From NCBI GenBank assembly GCA_001773975.1, contig MEYI01000039.1:3547-9468 (forward strand): a stretch of DNA of 5,922 nt, given 5' to 3'. A model generated the notes under the pieces. That model searched no databases. It saw only the letters and a program-made list of their open reading frames with translations, and had not been told where the DNA came from. Every line of letters begins with the position of its first letter. Positions within the stretch are counted from its first letter, which is position 1. Positions 5,509 to 5,922 of this stretch are shown here, piece after piece. A program made the position numbers and the translations under genes. Source of the stretch: Candidatus Azambacteria bacterium RBG_16_47_10. GTDB lineage: Bacteria > Patescibacteriota > Minisyncoccia > GWC2-36-17 > WO2-46-25.

Positions 5509-5823
5509 ATGGAGAATCATGCAGATCAGGCATTTTTAGAATCACTTATCAAATCCATTGTCATGAGCCCCGATGCAGTGACCGTTGATCGGAAGGTTGA
5601 TGAGATGGGTGTGCTGTTGACGTTGAAGGTTGGCCGCGAAGACATGGGGTCGATCATCGGCAAGCAGGGTTCGACCGCGAAAGCGATCAGAACATTGCTC
5701 CGCATCGTTGGCGCAAAGCACAATGCGCGAGTGAATCTCAAGATCGAAGAACCGGAAGGTTCAACGAGAGTGCCGAGAGAGACCAGCAGCGTCGAAGACG
5801 TTATTGGTGACATCAAACTTTAA
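5509..5823 (+). CDS. khpA: KH-domain RNA-binding protein KhpA
   Basis: A 104-residue small RNA-binding protein of the KhpA (YlqC) family. In other bacteria it partners with KhpB and binds many RNAs, affecting cell size and division. FLESLIKSIVMSPDAVTV (9-26) is the family's opening. A single KH fold follows, with the GxxG RNA-clamp loop at Gly51-Lys-Gln-Gly54 inside IIGKQGSTAKAIRTLL (49-64) and a final strand ARVNLKIEEP (about 73-82). Usual KhpA proteins have about 75-80 residues. This one adds about 22 charged and Ser/Thr-rich residues after the fold. A stop codon lies in frame just upstream, so 5509 is the first possible ATG. It is separated from rpsP by its own promoter and leader and is followed by a terminator. 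In many bacteria rimM and trmD come next; they do not follow here within the window. Confidence 0.9.
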   Translation: MENHADQAFLESLIKSIVMSPDAVTVDRKVDEMGVLLTLKVGREDMGSIIGKQGSTAKAIRTLLRIVGAKHNARVNLKIEEPEGSTRVPRETSSVEDVIGDIKL

Positions 5824-5830
5824 AATACAG

Positions 5831-5872
5831 AAAACAAAAACCCCGAGCATTCAGCAAGGGGTTTTTGTTTTT
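5831..5872. terminator. Bidirectional intrinsic terminator after khpA
   Basis: A perfect 14-bp inverted repeat (5831-5844 with 5858-5871) has four G-C pairs next to the loop and an A-rich/T-rich base, so either strand yields a stem followed by a U-tract. The 13-base loop can add a two-pair inner stem. It begins eight bases after the khpA stop. It closes the rightward cluster and could also end a leftward transcript from beyond the window. Confidence 0.9.
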
Positions 5873-5883
5873 AGCCCACGCAT

Positions 5884-5921
5884 AAACCCTCGATGTGTGC
5901 CCGGAGGGTTTGCCCGCACAC
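5884..5921. repeat. Two interleaved inverted repeats at the window edge
   Basis: AAACCCTC (5884-5891) is the exact inverse of GAGGGTTT (5904-5911), and GTGTGC (5895-5900) is the exact inverse of GCACAC (5916-5921). The left arm of the second pair sits in the loop of the first, so the two either compete or form an H-type pseudoknot. No T-tract follows within the window. The element may continue past the edge. Confidence 0.4.
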
Positions 5922-5922
5922 C

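Noticed and set aside
5850..5922. Possible end of a leftward gene entering from the right edge, with an open frame to a TGA near 5850
   Set aside because: The frame is short, runs through the terminator stem and the inverted repeats, and shows no recognisable protein pattern.

Overview
The window looks like a piece of a small bacterial chromosome, most likely from the Candidate Phyla Radiation (Patescibacteria, Parcubacteria-like). This placement is an inference. It rests on very short intergenic gaps, diverged but recognisable core proteins, an SMC protein of only 727 residues, an RNase III reading LAN where most families read LAD, ribosomal proteins with lysine-rich tails, and several core genes without a Shine-Dalgarno sequence. 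No mobile element, CRISPR array, tRNA or rRNA was seen.

Layout: (a) 1-376, minus strand, the N-terminal 125 residues of a guanylate-kinase-like P-loop protein whose C-terminus lies outside the window. (b) 377-511, a divergent intergenic region with weak promoter-like signals. (c) 512-1156, a free-standing HD-domain phosphohydrolase with a strong Shine-Dalgarno and a 13-bp terminator hairpin behind it. (d) 1211-1309, a long imperfect hairpin ending in nine T residues. Its 3' arm overlaps the -35 of the next promoter. (e) 1342-5036, the apparent operon rpmF (bL32), nusB, rnc (RNase III), smc. (f) 5093-5377, rpsP (bS16) with its own promoter candidate. (g) 5509-5823, khpA (KH-domain RNA-binding protein) with the best promoter in the window and a leader of about 80 nt, closed by a 14-bp terminator. 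(h) The last 40 bases hold two interleaved inverted repeats.

The plus-strand cluster is coherent. It holds two ribosomal proteins, an rRNA antitermination factor, the RNase that processes rRNA precursors, a small RNA-binding protein and the chromosome-organising SMC. The order echoes the ancestral bacterial neighbourhoods (rpmF/plsX/fab/acpP-rnc-smc-ftsY, then ffh-rpsP-khpA-rimM-trmD), but the fatty-acid and SRP genes are absent here. That fits a lineage with reduced lipid synthesis.

The point most worth following is the SMC. Both ATPase halves are complete, but there is room only for two short coiled-coil arms, and no hinge domain or zinc hook is visible. Other points are an Asp-to-Asn change at a metal-binding position of RNase III, the unassigned structured element before rpmF, and a strong excess of GATC. 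The last is linked to near-exclusive use of ATC for isoleucine after codons ending in G. I did not find a clearly new multi-gene system.
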